DNA of 64,000 nt from Reticulitermes speratus (taxonomy: Eukaryota > Arthropoda > Insecta > Blattodea > Rhinotermitidae): the NCBI GenBank assembly GCA_021186555.1, contig JAJKFL010000004.1:15508406-15572405 (forward strand), written 5' to 3'. Below, one piece after another: positions 49,301 to 61,905 of this stretch. The translations under genes were made by a program, and so were the position numbers. The notes under the pieces were generated by a model. The model did no database searches, had not been told where the DNA came from, and was given only the letters and a program-made list of their open reading frames with translations. Position 1 is the stretch's first letter; each line of letters begins with the position of its first letter.

Positions 49301-51990
49301 GTACACGTGTAAATAATGAGTTATTCAAATAAGTATAACAGAGAGTAATATATATAATTGTGAAAAAAACAAACAGTGTAACCCCAGTGGAGTGAATGGT
49401 ATGACCGTCCGAGAAGAGCTCAGGATGCAAAGAGCCGAGGCGCTTCAACACTGTTACACTTATATTACTTATATTGTTTATCTTCATTTTCCTCATAATT
49501 ATGTTTTAATTTTAAACAGTGTGAAGTCGAAAACAGTGTATTCCAGACGACGATATCTGGATGGTGTTCTTATTGTTAATGTTTTGAAGAACACAATCAA
49601 CTATTTTTCGCCTATGGTTTCTGTTGGTTTTCCTATAACCATTACGGAAGTCAGGCACTTTGCTACTTTTAATCTGAGTTACGTTACAGGACTGCGTCCT
49701 CAGCTTGGTTTGCTGCCTATGAGAATAACACCTGTCAATTTTTTTTCATGAAATAATGTTTGCCTTGAAATTATATTTTTCGTGTTTGATCGTTTTGTTT
49801 GTTACCCTTAATTTGTTTCAAGTGTTGTGTTGAATTTTGTATAGTTTAATATTTCCCTCCCCTTATTTTCTATTTTCTGTGGGAAAGCTCTCATAATGAA
49901 ATGAAATTGTTATTATTCAAGGTTCCGCCTGCTTAAAATATCTGAATGCTTTATTTTTTTCATTTAATACAGTGAGGAATTATAAATATGTTTTATGTTG
50001 GCAGTTTTCGGTAAGCGGGAAGGACGGTATAGAGGCTGAGTTAATTCCCTGTACGTACTGTGTAATAACAACACAGCCCATTCTTTCTTGTTCCTGTATC
50101 GCAATAAACTGTAACCAGGCGACCCACTTCATATGTGGAACATATGGTGCAATTGCATTGCTACATTCCCACAAAGAAACGACACAGAAAACATACACTA
50201 CAATAAAATGAATTTTGAGGTGGTAATATTTACAGGGAATATATAATGGGACTAGAACTTCGGCTGGCAATAGTGCAAAGATCTACAACACAATGTCGTA
50301 CACAAATTATAATAATTTTTCAGGTATGAAATGATGCCAGTGTATTATACTTTACTTATAAGTAACATAACCATCAAAATACAACTCTCATGAACTGATA
50401 AGTCCATTCACCCCGATATCTTTCGAACCTAGAACGGTTATCAACAGAACATAATGATACTGGATCTTTCCATTTGAACTGAGTTATGAAAATCAACAAC
50501 CAAACCATTTACAGGAATAGCAAGGTACAGAAATATCTAAAATGTAATCCATATAGAAATGTTATAAGTTTATATACGTTCTTTAAACACAAAACGATTA
50601 TTACTTGCATAATATAAAACATAAACATCTTACGTAATTGTGTATAATGTGCTTTTGATAATAATCATAGGATCGAACCACGTCTCTCTGAAAGAAATTG
50701 TAATTTTAATGGTACTGTATTTTGATGACTATTAGCTGATGTTTATAAAAAATAAAAATAACTTCATATATGTCAAATTACAAGTTCTAGTGATCCCCGT
50801 ATGGCACCTTGATTAAAGTCACGATTCTACTAGTCTTCTTTTTCAAATCATGAGATTTCGTTTTTTACTTAAGTATGATAGGGTTTTAAATTTCATTTCT
50901 AGTATTAGGCAGTGAATATACTAATTCCTTGCACTGGATTTTGTTGAAGGAAGCTACAGTGAAATAATAAAATTCTTTAAGTTCGCACACAACATGTCCT
51001 TAATAAACATAAACGAAAGTGCGCAATGAATTATGTCCATGTCAGATGAATTTTTTGAAGTTAGTTTTCTAGACAGGACGTCCATGAAGCAAATATATGA
51101 GGTATGGGTCAACTCCACTTGACGGGAGTAGCGTCCAAGTGTTCCTTCTGGTTGTTAGTACAAGCTCAAATTCATATTTGGAAATTTTAGTAGCAGTGGA
51201 AAAAATAGCAGATGATTTTAACATTTGAACTGCAACTAACACTGAAGGGCGACTAAATTCAGGTTATATAAAAAAATGTAACTACACCTTTCCATTTCTA
51301 TTCCACACCGCAAACTCGCTTCATCGTGTAAAATACTGTACATACGTAATAGATCGCTTCCTTTGTTCTACCGGATGTGTATATCATTTCCTAGCAAAGA
51401 ATCATCGATGGATGCAGATCGTTCTACACATTTTCCCTTATATATGTCTTCAAACCACTACGAGTAAGACAGTGCCAAAGGAAAGACGGGAGACGGATGT
51501 TATAAATACAAATAACCTGCAAAAGTCAATTATTCGGTCTTGCTGCAGAATGTTTCCTGGATGTGATGGGCAATATCGATGGATCGACGTGCGCTTATAA
51601 ATAAGAGCATGAGAATTGTTTACGTAAGTAATTCTTTTAATAAATTATGGTAAACTATAATATTACAGAAGTGGAACGGAACATCGCAAATGGGATGAAA
51701 TAGAAAGTAGAAGATGCAGTTCTGTATATTTGAACAGAAGGCATGCGAGCATATATTTGAGTTACCTTAAACAGCAATTTTGTTAAACGTGAAACTTTAT
51801 GATAGCTTGCAATCTAGGCTGTTTATCAATAGGGAATTAATCTCTTCGTACACGCAATCAAGCAACTTACTGCGGCGTCAACATTCGTGGTATAGAAAAA
51901 ATCGTGTGTCATGATTAATACAGTTTAACATTGATAAGACAAAGTATTATCGCTTAAAAGTTTAGGATGACCCGATGTTTGTCTGGATGC
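46335..51990. other. No gene recognised apart from a coiled, charged frame at 48 kb
   Basis: AT-rich with short frames. The minus-strand frame 46394-46681 starts with a C-x2-C pair but has no recognised family. A charged internally repetitive frame at 47876-48193 is listed separately. 49155-49751 holds overlapping frames on both strands without motifs. Confidence 0.5.
47876..48193 (-). pseudogene. Charged, internally repetitive coding trace (Helitron N-terminus-like?)
   Basis: A single minus-strand frame of about 106 codons with only two stops reads TLRRTRNEEIKKRWRQ, then QQHAAEMRK, then ASRRSEHAEEVRQECHSDED. HAAEMRK and HAEEVRQ look like related units about 27 residues apart. Such Arg/Glu/Ala-rich repeats are common at the N-terminus of arthropod Helitron proteins, but no Rep or helicase domain follows here. 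Composition alone could mislead, so this is tentative. Confidence 0.35.
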
Positions 51991-51991
51991 A

Positions 51992-52033
51992 GGTTTGGTT
52001 TATATCGTTGCTGGTTTGGTTTATATCGTTGCA
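51992..52033. repeat. 21-bp tandem duplication
   Basis: GGTTTGGTTTATATCGTTGC occurs at 51992 and again 21 bp later at 52013. Confidence 0.9.
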
Positions 52034-52719
52034 CACAGGAGCGAGAGTCAAATCTTCCAACCTCCCATGCACCCAAAACATACCCCAGGATAACGCAGGT
52101 TTTTTAAAGTGCACTGAAAATCAGGCACATAAATCAGTTTTATTATATACCAAATGTAAGCTTATCAAAGAAATGGTAGTGGTCATAAAATGAAATGGAT
52201 CAGCTAAATTTACGTTCACCCACTCCAGGGTAACACTACCACCCCCAACACAGCGTCACATAAATGTTTGAAGGGGTGCTTTTTAATAATGGAAATATTT
52301 TCTAGGTAGAATCGAAAGTATACGATGTCTACCAGAGTGACTGAAACGATATTGTGGCTGAAATTCTCCTTTAGGTGTAGGGAATTCAAAAATGTTTATT
52401 GTCGTTTCTTTTAGGCATCGTTATTGTTGCCATAAACAAGCCCCAACGACTGTAATCAAGCGCCGTCTGCAAATACTTATATATTCTGAGGCTAAGAGAC
52501 CGGAACGGCCGATAGCACAGCCATAAGTCAGGCCACTTGTGTAACAAGCGAGAGACACAGCTACAGACTACACGGAAGATATAGATAGGTCATGAGGGAA
52601 GCTTGCTGAATTACCCACTGGAAATGACACAGAACTGAAGGATTTTGTTAGTCGCTACCCTGTTTTCGTATTGAGGACCCCCATAATCTGGGTCTTGCGC
52701 CGTGTGGTTGGGTAATTTT

Positions 52720-52767
52720 CTCCTGACGTTTCGAAGTAACTTACCGCCTTCATCTTCAGGGAAGGAG
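52720..52767 (-). ncRNA. Hammerhead-type ribozyme motif
   Basis: On the minus strand: CTGAAGA (52753-52759; the core allows any base at position 7), an extra T, stem II GAAG/CTTC (52748-52751 with 52733-52736), GAAA (52729-52732), the minimal palindrome ACGT at stem III (52726-52729), and H17 = C. AGGAG (52720-52724) can pair with CTCCT upstream of the core box, as stem I with a small internal loop. No coding part of a Penelope-like element is seen nearby, so this is probably a solo terminal repeat. Confidence 0.55.
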
Positions 52768-54788
52768 TCCGTGAACTGACTCATAACCCAAAAGACGTGG
52801 TTCCTCGACAATCGCTCAGTAGAAATTTAAAATCAATGTTTTCATGTTGCTAAGAACATATTCGTTTCGGATTATTTTATCTTTCTCATTTATTGTGTCT
52901 TGTTGATGCATGAATGATTTTCTATGCAAGAATGAAACGATAAAAAGTTTCATAATATTTGAACGTCGATCTCCTTGAACACGTAACAATATTACTTTAA
53001 AATGAAAGGAAAATGGGAATACTGTTCAATAATAAATTCGGTACTAAACATTCTAAGAATATGGCTGTTTTAACAGCAGGATCTTGCTCTTGCAGTCGAA
53101 GTGCAGCCCAACCCGAAACACGGTTCCATCGTGTGCTACTACAGTACATTTCTGTAAAATTCGTTCACGTTTATTGCATTGAAACACCCCCATCGTTGCA
53201 AAGCTGGAATTTGAGGAAAGAGGTTTTGCCAAGAAAATAGTCTACGATCTTATTTTTCTTCCGAATGATCGCTGAAGAACAAAGTGAGTGGCGTTTTGTG
53301 TTGTAAAGGTTTAAGTACAAGATTTCAGTAGTGTTAAGTAGAATACTAATTTCAAATTGTTCTGTTCTTTAAGAACACTTCCTCTGAAGAATGGATGTGT
53401 GCAAATTTGATAAAAATGTGATTCAGGACTTTCGTTCTCAAGAAGAAGTATACGGCAAAAAACTGAGGATAACAAAGTTCGGACGCTTCTGTTCCAATTT
53501 TCTAACCTAAAGAGCATACATACACAGTGACAACAGGAGAGCGGAATTTAATTTAAATGACCAAAATACACATCAGGCAGGAATTTTAGATTGCTCTCTT
53601 TTACGGATAATAAAATATTTTGGTGTGTAATCACATTTATATTTTCGTTTATTATTATTATTATCAACGGTATTATAATTGTTTCTATTACGAAATTAGA
53701 CAGTGCTGGATGGTGGACGCTTAATTTCTTGGAGGTGGGGGGAGTGAAAGCCATTCTCTACCCTTCCCCGTGACCGAACCTCTGGTTCAGGATTCGCCAC
53801 TGGCTACGTGTACAACTAACTAACTAACAAAGTAACTAACTACCTTGCTAACTCCTGGGTGCAGACTCACTCTTGAAATGATAATAGTTCCCCTGCTAGG
53901 CAAGAAGTGTACTCTCGTAAAAACTTATATCATACCCGTTTAGTACAAGACGTTTCTTAAATTCGCGTCTCTCGCATTTAATCTTGAATTTCAGTGGACA
54001 CTGTACTAATAATTACTTATTTCGTTATCAGTTTTTCCTCTTTTACGACTTATATACTACGTTTTCCGTTTATAAATTTACTTCCAATTTACTTCAGAAT
54101 TTCAAACAGACATTGGAAATGGATTTATTACGTGTTAGATATTCATTTAACTTTGTCCACGTGTCAGATTCTACGCGAATCTATGGATTTAATCGCTGCT
54201 TTCATAGAATTTCCCCATAATCAACAAACCCTGTTTGAGAAATATCTCAACTTTTAGATGCTGCTCAGAAACTAACTTCAGAATATACCGGTGTTACACT
54301 GAATCTGCAGAAGCTTTTAATATCCCTGGAGGCTTATAGAGGCAGTCCAACACTAGAGCATGTACTGAAGTGCCTTACAAGACAAACCAGTTTCTGCTCC
54401 CATATGCCAATCCTACTTCATAGCGTAAAAGCCTCGGAGACTTCTAACTCCATAGTTCCAGGTCCCATAGCTTTCAGCCACTGAACTCAAGAACAGTAAA
54501 ATGGCGTTTTATTAGGTCACTGTCTCAGAAGGTGGTAGCTATTGCCTGCGCTATGTAAGGAAGAACGGATGTGGGGAACGGAGTGTCCCTGGTGATTGCT
54601 CTGTTGAATACGAGACAGTGGCGTGCAGTCGATGTAAAACCAGGGTCCACAATCTCGGGGGAACCACATCAATCAAGGTTTCGTTTTTATCACTCTTTGA
54701 AAAGTTTGCAAAACTCTGCTTTTTGTAGCCATTGGACACTTGAACGACATGCTTTCTTAGCCTTTCTGTCACTTCATTTTGTAACAGA
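52768..54788. other. No gene recognised
   Basis: Short frames only (53013-53240, 53994-54257 and 54571-54801 plus). The last is cut by the insertion of family A copy 3, so it could be part of something older, but I recognise no motif in it. Confidence 0.45.
53715..53852. repeat. Possible 3-prime end of a non-LTR element or SINE with an AACT tail
   Basis: A relatively GC-rich block (GGAGGTGGGGGGAGTG onward) is followed by CAACTAACTAACTAAC and further AACT/ACTA units to about 53852. Simple tetranucleotide tails of this kind terminate RTE-like LINEs and their SINEs, and family A here ends in TTAG units. No match to family A itself is seen in the block. Confidence 0.35.
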
Positions 54789-55274
54789 TGGGTGCCTCTG
54801 AAGGGTTTTCGAAAACAGAGTGCGGAGAAAGATATTTGGGCCTAAGAGGGACGAAGTAATAGGGGTGTGGAGAAGACTACATAACGAGAAGCTTTATGAT
54901 CTTTACTCCTCACCAAATATTATTCAGGCGATCAAATCAAGAATAATGTGATGGGCAGGGCATATGGCACGTATGGGAGACAGAAGAGGTACATATGGGG
55001 GTTTGGTGGGGAGACCTGAGGGAAAGAGACCACTTTGAAGACCTATGCGTAGATGGGAGGATAATATTAAAATGGATCGTCAAGAAGTTGAATGGGGAGG
55101 CATGGACTGGACTGCTGCAGCTCAGAATAGGGACAGGTGGCGGGCTGTTGTGAATACGGCAATGAACCTTCAGGTTCTATAAAATGCGGGGTATTTCTTG
55201 ACCAGCTGAGGATCTGCTAGCTTCTCAGGAAGGATTCTACTCCATGGAGATAGTTCGTTAGTGGGTGCCTCTGA
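54789..55274 (+). mobile_element. Non-LTR family A, copy 3 (3-prime end only) with 13-bp TSD
   Basis: The copy covers 54802-55261 and is bounded by TGGGTGCCTCTGA at 54789-54801 and 55262-55274, a perfect 13-bp target-site duplication. It aligns with copies 1 and 2 from the VFENRVLRRIFGPKRDE segment to the end. It includes the RPLGRP-type motif, the NLRVP-like terminus and the TTAG-like tail (GAGATAGTTCGTTAG). It is heavily 5-prime truncated, as is normal for LINE insertions, and codes for nothing functional. Confidence 0.9.
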
Positions 55275-57749
55275 TCTCGCGTGTTATCAGAAAAGTAACG
55301 TACCCATGCAGCATCATGTTGTATTTCTATCATCTGGCAAGTGTATATTGGATTACTACTTGATGCGCTAAAATCCGGAATTTAATTCATTTAAATACAG
55401 GTGTAGCATATTATTCGGCAGGTATATACTCATTTCACATAATAGTCCCTTTGTGGTCACCAGATTTTAAAAATGGAGTTCAGTACAAAAGTATCCTTTT
55501 AATCTACTGTGTGTCAAATTATGCAGAATATAGTGGGCCAGTGGTCTTTGCACCTGGACGCACTAATTTCAAGTGACACCACCCCCCTCCCCCCACAGAT
55601 ACTAAGACTAATGGCAGAGACCATGAACATTGAATTAAATATATATCTTCAATTGGCCGGAAGGTCCATTTCACTTGCATTTCCAGCGGAAGTTCACTGT
55701 AAAAGAGTCTTAAAAGAACATAAAAATCTAATTTATATAATTATATAATAATTATATAATTTAATATATTAACATGGGTTATCACTAAAGAAAATAAATA
55801 AGAACTAGTGTTCGTATTTTTAACCGTAAAAGTGACAGACCCTACATCTAATTGAAGAATTACTCTTTCTCTAGAAACCAAAGTTTCAGTACCGGTAATA
55901 TCAAAACCTACCACTGTACATAAACCTAAGAGAGATTCATGCCCTCTCAACATGTATAATCTATCACAGTAACATTTACCTCAATGCAGATGATCCTTGA
56001 GTTCACGCGGGTGCAGGGGTGAATATCCAGTACTAGTGTTTCAAGGTACTCACGTTATAGGTAAAATTAATTTTCGTTTAACATCAGAATGTTTGTTACT
56101 GAATAGAATACCATATATTACATTTGAGGTACGTTAAATAATAAGGTCTCCATTTCTATTTTATTTATATTTTAGCACTACCATTATGGACTTTTCCTAA
56201 TAACCCAGGTGGTAATTAAGATTTCTACCTTCATCATACAAAACGGAATATTTATGTACGGTCTTAGAGTTATCCCTTTTATTATTTCCCTGAGAACGAC
56301 AACTGAAACGGGATGTCCTGGAGCATGCAGACCTTCTATGCAATAAAGCTGCCTTGCAGAGGGACCCGATAAAAGGGACATCTCTGTAATGTAATTAAGG
56401 ACTTCATAGAAAGTTGGGACACTTAAAAGTAGATGCATTCGGGTAATTAATAAATTAACTATTATACCATCACCAAATACAATGTAATGGTAAGCTACAT
56501 GTTTCCATCCTACCAGATCATGATCAGAGTATATATGGAAACTTCAAAATAAGGTTAAATTTAAGTATTATGTATATATCTATACTTCTTGTGACGTCTT
56601 ACATACTTTTTACAAAATCATATGTAAATTAATTTTATATTGTTCATACTGTGCATTGTCGATAATCAGATCACACAATATTCTGAAAACAATTGTGTGC
56701 ATTTTGTTGCATTGAATATTGTGTGGTATGATTATATGTAAATGCTTCCTTAGTATCGTAGACTACAGAAGCCCTAGTTTTTAAGGATTTCTTGTTTCTC
56801 ACTTTAAAAGTATGCAATTTTCAAAATTGTTTTACATCAAAATAACGATGTAGGTTTGAAATACTAAATTTTAAACAATTAGAATGACGATTGTAGGTTA
56901 TCTAGAACCGTTTTTGGACGCGTGTAGGATTTACTTTCCCTTTCATACAGTCTAATTTCCACTTCCGGGTATGGCGTTTCTAGTTTTCGGTGATGTAAAC
57001 ATTGTATATATTTATATTAGTCTTGTCCCTCGAATTTTTTTAACGCCCTATTTACGTCTTTAGGTTTCGAGATACCTTAGAATAAGCTCATCTTTTTAAT
57101 TATTTCAATTCCATTGCTTTAAAATTCCAGTCAGTCTTGCAAGTGGCCACTTTCCTACAAGTTTACGTAACAGTGTTCTGAAGGACTCTTCGCCTTACGA
57201 GCCAGTTGCACGTGCTCAATCTATGGTAACCACCTATATTTCAGTATGTTTTCCTTTTTTGTGTACATGTGGGAAAACGCGAGAGATAAAGAAGCCTATA
57301 GAAATCTGCATTCTGAAAGGAGAACGTATTCTTAATTCAAAAGGAAAATATTATTTACACAAATGGTGTTAGTAAGGCAACATTTGCGACTGATTTGATA
57401 CTAAATGAATCAAAAGTTGTAATGAAATACAAATTATCATGGCAATAAAAATAATATAATAGCGGCAGAATTAAACATTTCACTTTAAAAAACAATTGTA
57501 ACCTTAGACGTAAAGTTGTCTGGTAATATGTTACCACATTCATCATGTAAACATATCATATGGAACCTTTTTGCCTTCGTTTCTGCACACTCGAAGGATT
57601 GTGAAATAATATAGTCCGTGTAATTATGTCGTTCAGATTTCGGGAAGACTGTCACATTTCATCTTCCAAGCAGTTTGTCGTAGGAATTAGATTTTTATAC
57701 AGAATATATTACTTTTGAGGCATACTTATATATGTATATATAATTATAA
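55275..57749. other. No gene recognised
   Basis: AT-rich with short frames. At 55735-55775 there is an AT-only stretch able to fold back on itself. Nothing else is supported. Confidence 0.5.
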
Positions 57750-58059
57750 TATTTTGTACGTGGGCCGGGATAGCGTAGTCGGTATAGCGACTCGCTACGA
57801 GCTGGATGTTACGGGGATGGAACCCCGGTGGGGGCGAGATTTTCCGCACCCGTCCAGACCGGCCCTGAGGCCGACCCAGCCTCCTATACAATGGGTAACG
57901 AGTCTCTTTCCCGGGGGTAAAGCGGCCGGGGCGTGAAGTTGACCACCCACCCTCATCTAGTGCCAGGGGTTAAAGAAAGAGTAGATCTATACCTCTACTC
58001 CCCCTCTGAGCCTTCAAGGCGCGTTCTAGGGTGAAATTTATCTTTACCTTATTTTGTAC
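57750..58059 (+). mobile_element. tRNA-derived SINE (Blattodean type), copy 1, with 10-bp TSD
   Basis: The SINE spans 57760-58049 between perfect TATTTTGTAC duplications (57750-57759 and 58050-58059). The tRNA-like head has a good box A (TAGCGTAGTCGG, 57771-57782) and a degenerate box B (GGATGGAACCC, about 57816-57826), so RNA polymerase III could start here. The body contains GGCCCTGAGGC and GGGGGTAAAGCGGCCGG, shared with the second SINE, and the tail ends TTTATCTTTACCT. The body resembles SINEs I know from termites and cockroaches. It would be moved by a partner LINE. Confidence 0.85.
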
Positions 58060-59107
58060 ACCTATATTCTGACCCTTCTGAAACTTAACATGAACCAGGC
58101 CAAAGGTAAGTGCTCTAAATAATACTTTACAGCCAGTGCAATACCTTATAAATATATTAAATAGTGGCAGCATTATCCTGATTGCAGTTTTCATAAGCTA
58201 ATTTCAAAGCAAGTACTAGGTAATTCAGAGGTGCCTTAGTGCAGAAGTTGCATGTATAATCGTAAAAGTATGGGAACTACTTTTTGCGAAGAAACGTTAC
58301 TATTGAATACAGAACGAGTGGCTGTAATAACTTATCCTTATTATTAAAATGCATTTCAATCAAATTTCGATACCTGTATTGACATTTACTTTGGTAAGGC
58401 CTGTTTCCATTACAGACTGCGGAACTTTCGTGTAAACTGCGGAGTATAATAATGGAGTTTTAAAACGACAGAAAACGGGGGTAGTTGTTCGTAGCCAGGA
58501 TGCAGAAGTTTTACGTCGAGAATAGATGTCAGAAGCTTTACACCTGAGTTAGCCCATGTTGCAACAGAAAAGAAGGAGAAGATATTCTAATCCGAAATTT
58601 TATTAAGGTTTATATCATAAAAATTATCTTCAACGTTGTCTTCGATATCATGATTATCGTCAGCAGCAACGATTATCAACTTCATCGTCTTACTCATCAT
58701 CTCTAATTGGCTGCCACAATTGAATGCTATCCTGTTAAACCGTTCCAGATAACAACGAACAGAACAATGGTATGTGCAAGCCTACACAGTACTCTGTCAT
58801 GCAGAAAGATATATTACACGTGACTATGTCCTGGTGCCCACAGATCTCTGTAACACTACCGAGGCGAAACAGGAGACTGCTCTCAGCAATTTGCAGGTAC
58901 GGTGCAAGCACAGTCCCGTCACGAATGCACCACGCTACTTAGTCGAGGTGCTCACAGACAGCCCTATAACTAAATGCACGTGTACGGAATAATTTAGCAG
59001 CTAGTGTCGAGTCCTCTTTGTACGGTTCCTTTCTTTGCTCCAATAATATTATATAACGAAACCACTAAAATTGTAAAATTCTGTTGTGTATGGTTGTTGA
59101 AGTTAGT
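58060..59107. other. No gene recognised
   Basis: Short frames only. A run of CATC/GAT-like words lies at 58630-58710. Confidence 0.5.
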
Positions 59108-59385
59108 CAGGAAGTAAAAGAGAGAAAGTAAATGGGGGTTGAAAATATATAATGAGAAGCTTCATGATATACGCTCTTCACCCAAAATTACTTTCGTGAT
59201 CAGCTGAAGCTCGAAGGAGATGGGACGGGAATGAAAACAAAAGGTAAATTTGAGAAAGTCTTCCAAAATATTAGTTTGTAATCATCAAAGAAAGACACAC
59301 ATTTTGGAAGATACAGGAAGATAATATTAAAAACATCACGCATAAAAATGCTATGACGCAGGCTGGGAATGAAACATAGAGCCAA
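59108..59385 (+). mobile_element. Non-LTR family A, copy 4 (old, decayed 3-prime region)
   Basis: Aligns by eye with family A, with many changes: AATGAGAAGCTTCATGAT and the following CTCTTCACCCAAAATTA match the LHNE...LYSSPNII segment. GAAGGAGATGGGACGGG matches the RRxRWxG segment, and AAGATACAGGAAGATAATAT matches the RRRWEDNI segment. It is far more diverged than copies 1-3, indicating older activity of the same or a sister family. Confidence 0.65.
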
Positions 59386-61905
59386 TCTACAATAAACATT
59401 TATCAGGCGGTTCTTAAGTTCAGAGCAGTTTTATGTTATACAAGTGTGTTTATCCCCGGACTCAAAAATGATGGGTTATAAAAGAATTTTAATCCAAATC
59501 AACAAAACAGTATTTACGATAGAAGCGAAAATAATTCTATCCTAATATACTTACATTTACGTAACACTGTTGTTCCAATAACAATGCTCTGAAACATTAT
59601 TAGGCAACGCTCATTAAGACGCAACAGTTCAATTAACTTTAGAATATTCTCTTCACACAGCATCATGTTCTAAACCTACATGCGCCGTGGAAAAGTAGGG
59701 AATAAACCTGTGAACGCTGGATAGGTAATGTGATGCTCTGCGCATACGCGAGTCGCCCGACTTTCCTTTCAGTTCGTTCTGGTTTGTGACTTCAAAGTAA
59801 ACTCAGGCTTTTCATTTTGACATACTCTTGTTTTCTGATTAATTAGGTATAGAGTTTTTCAGATTCAGTTATTTGTGTACTGCCGGAAAAAAGGGTGAAA
59901 TAAGCCACAGGGAAATGTGGGCCGGCCATAAGAATATGACAATTGCCAATGTGCATTTGCACATGAAGTGTACAAAGAGATTATAACTATGAATATGGCA
60001 GGGTTAAGAAGTAGTATGGATCTCACTCAATACAGAATTCCATGTCTATATCGCGCACATTCTTATCGATGATGGTACTCAAATGTTGTATATGACCTAG
60101 GAGTTTTAAATTGCTCAAGTATGTAATTAATGCTGATACGTCGGTACACTTCTACGCTGCATTTCCAGAACGGCGTATCAGAGGGAGCGGCTGCCTCTGT
60201 CACCACGGTAGATCATCTCATCTTCATTAGTGATTGGGGTAGCAGTTTCTCCTGAAAGTCGATACGCCTTTACCAGACTAAACAAATACATCTGACTTCA
60301 AAGTAGAGAGAATTGTTTAATGGTTACTTAGAGACTGATTGTTTGTTTATGTAAAGATATTTTTCATCTATTTTGGTTACATAGCGCCTAGAGAAAGGAT
60401 TGCTGTTAATCTGAGAGAAGCTGAAGGAAGCTGTCACGGCGTTACTTACGGTACTACCCTAGTACGATACTTAGAGAGGTTCAGAAATAAGAATCTTAGA
60501 ACTTAGGATAGTATGTCTCCGACATAACTAACAGAAAACAGTGGAATTAGGGTGCCACTGTCTTAACATTGAGCCCTTTGCGTATTTTTAATTAAATGTT
60601 TTGCTTTTCAAAACTGTCACATTTTGCTAAATAAATGCATATTATGAAGAGTGTAATTAAACGCATTATAATAATACTCTTATCTACAGCAGCGTATGTA
60701 TTACTAATCACAATATTCTGTAATCAGGTCACTGAAGTTAGCTCATTAGTTAATGAAACACTTTGTCATTGAAAGAATAGTTACAAAAAAAAAACAAGCA
60801 GTATTTTGTTACAGTTATATTCAGCTTGCACTCTTAATTACATAATTATTGAAAAATACATTTTTACGTGTTGCAAATTATGGGGAATAATTTTAACACA
60901 CATTCATATTATTGTTTAATTAATTTTATAATTAGTCATCTACAAAGCCGAAAATTTGTGCGAAACTGAGTTTCAGAACATGTCAAATTGTAACGTGTTC
61001 ACAGTGTTTGTGACGAGACTACATTGTTCTATGTTCAAGTCGTTCAAACTTAACAGCGATATTGAATTATCATTGCAAAATACATTTTCTTATGTTTATA
61101 CCGATTATTTGAATCTTGTTCTGAAGAGAATTTCCCGATTTTATAACAGTAGATTGTTCTACTCCAACGTAACATACACACATATTCCAAATGGCGCTTT
61201 TGCCATTATTAATACTTCAGTAAGTTTTACATTCAGTTATTGCGCTAAACATTTCTCACAGTAAAGCTAATTTCACTACAAATATCACACTATATACATT
61301 TACAATTATATATTTTTGTGGTAATTAAGTAGAGTCCACACTTATAGAACTAAACAGCTGTCTATATAATTAGATTTAAATTTTGGGTTATGTGAACAAG
61401 TTTTGAATGATGATTCCTCATTCTTGAAAAAACAAATACTACAAACTTTGGTTTGAAATACAGTGTAAAACAGTGAATTATTTACCTGTTCACTTTACTC
61501 AACTTAATTACAGTATTAGGAAGTTGTTCCTTTCTAGACGATCATTATTCACATTATTATGTGTACTTTCCTATAGGAGTGCAGCCGTATTTCCGCTTGA
61601 CATCTCATTTTTGCCCACCTCACGAAAATAGCTACCTTGAATAACTCTGTATAACCTATTTGTTTATTCAATATCTCGTTGCTAGAGTACAACAAGATTA
61701 AAAGTGATGTGTTCCTTGATGTAGTACACAAATTTACCGAGAAAGTGTTCAGTTTCACAGTACACGCGTGAATGTAGTTTTTGTACCCGTAAGAAAACTA
61801 TTGGCTTCTATGCACCCGTTTTTATGAAACTTACCAATGCTCAATACTCTACGTTCAGATACTTTGTAGCGAATTTCCCCCAAGTCGGACAATAAATGTT
61901 GAAGG
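59386..61905. other. No gene recognised
   Basis: AT-rich. The longest frame, 60956-61264 plus, has no motif I recognise. A 9-base A-run lies at 60784-60793. Confidence 0.5.
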
